This document shows positions 6,369 to 7,814 of a stretch of DNA of 7,814 bases, piece by piece. The position numbers and the translations under genes were made by a program. Within the stretch, counting starts at the first letter, position 1, and the number at the start of each line of letters is the position of its first letter. Under the pieces are notes generated by a model. It was not told the DNA's origin, ran no database searches, and was given only the letters and a program-made list of their open reading frames with translations. This stretch comes from an uncultured Eubacteriales bacterium (GTDB taxonomy: Bacteria; Bacillota; Clostridia; Christensenellales; Pumilibacteraceae), in the NCBI GenBank assembly GCA_900555875.1, contig USNB01000055.1, positions 1 to 7,814 on the forward strand. Direction: 5' to 3'.

Positions 6369-7814
6369 ATGATTACTAAAAAATTTACAGCGATATATGC
6401 CTTCATTTTAGCTTTACTGCTAGCATTTTCATGCATAGTGTTCGCCGCTTGCGGCGAGGAGCCGGAACCCACGCCCGAGCCGGAGCCTACGCCGCCGACG
6501 GAGCAGGCGAGCGACATTGAGCGCAAGGTCTTTCAGTTCACTCCCGAATATAGCGGCGAGTATATATTCTTCGGAAACATCTACTTCGGCGAGTTGGAAG
6601 TGATAACGAACGAGGGCGACGATCTGACCCCGGATGCGGACGGAGAATACCGCCTGACCGCCGGTACGCCGTATACTATCGCGATAGAGGAGCCGAAGTT
6701 TAGGGAATTGAAGTTAGAGTATGACATCTCCGACGACAGGGAAGTAACGTTAGCACCGGGCGAAGAGCGTATAGTCAAACTCGGAAAGATATACGATGAA
6801 GTCAAAACTATAACGACTGGTAACGACAGTATAAGTATTGCCGGTATATATACGGGCGCAGCGGACGATCTTGACGGATATCGCAACGGGTTAGTCACGG
6901 CAACGTCATCCCGTACATTGCCATGGGACAGCGGCAAGTATTTTGTAGTCATAAAGAACGATACCGACGTCGAACAAACGAGCGATATATCCTTTCGGCA
7001 AGTAAAAGGTATACAAGCGGACAGCGACGGCAACGCACAGACGGTAGTTAAATGCGATGCGGATAATTATGTCTGCGTAGCTTTTGATAACGTTCCAAAA
7101 GGCTATTATGTGTTTGAAACGAGCGAAAATATATCTCCTCCTACCATATATTCAAGTGAGATGGAAAGAGTGCCCTATGTGTATACCGGGACAGAATGTT
7201 ATTTTAATTTTGGCGACGGCTTAGATATATACTTATTCATTCAAGCAAGCTCATACGCAAGCATCAATGAGATTGAATGCATGTTGCGTAAATATGGCAA
7301 AGAGTATTTTTGGGAAGTCAACGGAGAGCCTTCTTATACGCACGAAGTCTATCTTAAACAGGGAGAGTCAGTCAGCATTTCATTTACAGCAAATGGGAGC
7401 ACTCCTCCGTCATGTGAGCTTTATGATGTCGACAGAAAAAATGAATATTCGTACACTTTTGATGGCGAAGTTTTAACATTAGGTGATGATTGTTATGTAG
7501 ACGGTGGATTTTTTAGTATAAGTGCTTCATTTGTAAGCGAGGGGTTCAATATGGTGCCAGATCTGGATATCATCCCCACTCTCGCCAAACCCTTCGCCGG
7601 TGTGACGTTCGAGACATCGAACGACCGCACGCTAATGACATGGGAGAACGTGCCTAACTTGTACTCATTCACATATTCCGTAAACGGCGGAGAAGAAAGG
7701 GAAGTTATCGTAAGCGACGTCACCTTTCTTGACATCACGTCATATCTTCCCGAGAATGCCCGCCGCGCGCTTGTGGAGATAACCGACGTCACATACTCCT
7801 ATCCCGTATATGAC
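6369..7814 (+). CDS. Exported lipoprotein, tandem paralog of the upstream gene (3' end cut by window edge)
   Basis: A 482-codon open frame that continues past the right edge. It starts at ATG 6369, 13 bp after the previous stop, with GAGG at 6356-6359 nine bases upstream, so it is very likely co-transcribed with the upstream gene. Residues 1-27 are a signal peptide ending VFAAC, suggesting lipidation at Cys28 (Phe at -3 is tolerated but not ideal), then a Glu/Pro/Thr linker (30-45). Residues about 51-482 follow residues 425-865 of the upstream protein: FTPEYSGEY/YTPEYDGRY, the GNDSISIAGIY/GSNDVVIGGIY block, WEVNGEPSYTHEVYLKQG/WVVNNTPTFDKQVYVAQG, CYVD, and IIPTLAKPFAG/IIPTIKYPFAG. It lacks the upstream protein's N-terminal ~390 residues. 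Whether it also ends in GLUG repeats cannot be seen. Function unknown; probably surface-anchored. Confidence 0.88.
   Translation, partial: MITKKFTAIYAFILALLLAFSCIVFAACGEEPEPTPEPEPTPPTEQASDIERKVFQFTPEYSGEYIFFGNIYFGELEVITNEGDDLTPDADGEYRLTAGTPYTIAIEEPKFRELKLEYDISDDREVTLAPGEERIVKLGKIYDEVKTITTGNDSISIAGIYTGAADDLDGYRNGLVTATSSRTLPWDSGKYFVVIKNDTDVEQTSDISFRQVKGIQADSDGNAQTVVKCDADNYVCVAFDNVPKGYYVFETSENISPPTIYSSEMERVPYVYTGTECYFNFGDGLDIYLFIQASSYASINEIECMLRKYGKEYFWEVNGEPSYTHEVYLKQGESVSISFTANGSTPPSCELYDVDRKNEYSYTFDGEVLTLGDDCYVDGGFFSISASFVSEGFNMVPDLDIIPTLAKPFAGVTFETSNDRTLMTWENVPNLYSFTYSVNGGEEREVIVSDVTFLDITSYLPENARRALVEITDVTYSYPVYD
6459..6494 (+). repeat. Two tandem 18-bp units encoding EPEPTP
   Basis: Codons 31-36 and 37-42 of the lipoprotein both encode EPEPTP, with three synonymous base differences. 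This is a typical flexible spacer between a lipid anchor and the first folded domain, and it may vary in copy number between strains. Confidence 0.7.

Noticed and set aside
6305..6526. Gly/Ser-rich minus-strand frame
   Set aside because: Its low-complexity part is simply the reverse of the EPEPTP linker codons of the lipoprotein gene.
1..7814. CRISPR array, tRNA, rRNA or attachment site
   Set aside because: No regularly spaced identical repeats and no tRNA- or rRNA-like sequence were seen; the repeats present are protein-level or short operator-like elements.

Overview
The window looks like chromosomal DNA from a Bacillota (Clostridia-like) bacterium, possibly an uncultured gut lineage. Start codons are preceded by GGAGG/AAGGAG-type ribosome binding sites, two products have lipoprotein-type signal peptides, and codon use is GC-rich yet favours ATA for isoleucine. 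The lineage is an inference; no rRNA or other marker gene is present.

Left half (1-2636, minus strand): a compact three-gene ABC importer operon in the order substrate-binding lipoprotein (2636-1635), ATPase (1638-883) and inner-membrane permease (866 to beyond the left edge). The first two genes overlap by ATGA and the next pair is 16 bp apart, so they are almost certainly one transcript. The family is the NitT/TauT/SsuABC/ThiXYZ group. The substrate cannot be read from the sequence, and I found no TPP riboswitch in the leader.

Middle (2637-2818): a 182-bp divergent promoter region. It holds a good extended -10 promoter facing right, three TTTTACA-type repeats spaced exactly 11 bp apart over the likely left-facing promoter, and a GCATATTATGC palindrome in the importer leader.

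Right half (2819-7814, plus strand): two tandem genes for large exported proteins of unrecognised function. The first (1178 aa) has an N-terminal signal sequence, an unfamiliar ~350-residue region, a middle region with beta-rich, PPC-like repeats, and a C-terminal GLUG-type repeat domain. The second starts 13 bp downstream, has a lipoprotein signal and an EPEPTP linker, and then follows the middle region of the first protein over its whole visible length (482 codons) before running off the right edge. These are tandem paralogs with different N-termini, probably cell-surface or secreted adhesion-type proteins.

The most unusual signals are a perfect 28-bp inverted repeat inside the signal-peptide codons of the first large gene, a sharp drop in GC (about 56% to 29% by hand count) near 4741 within that same ORF, and a milder drop at the corresponding position of the paralog.
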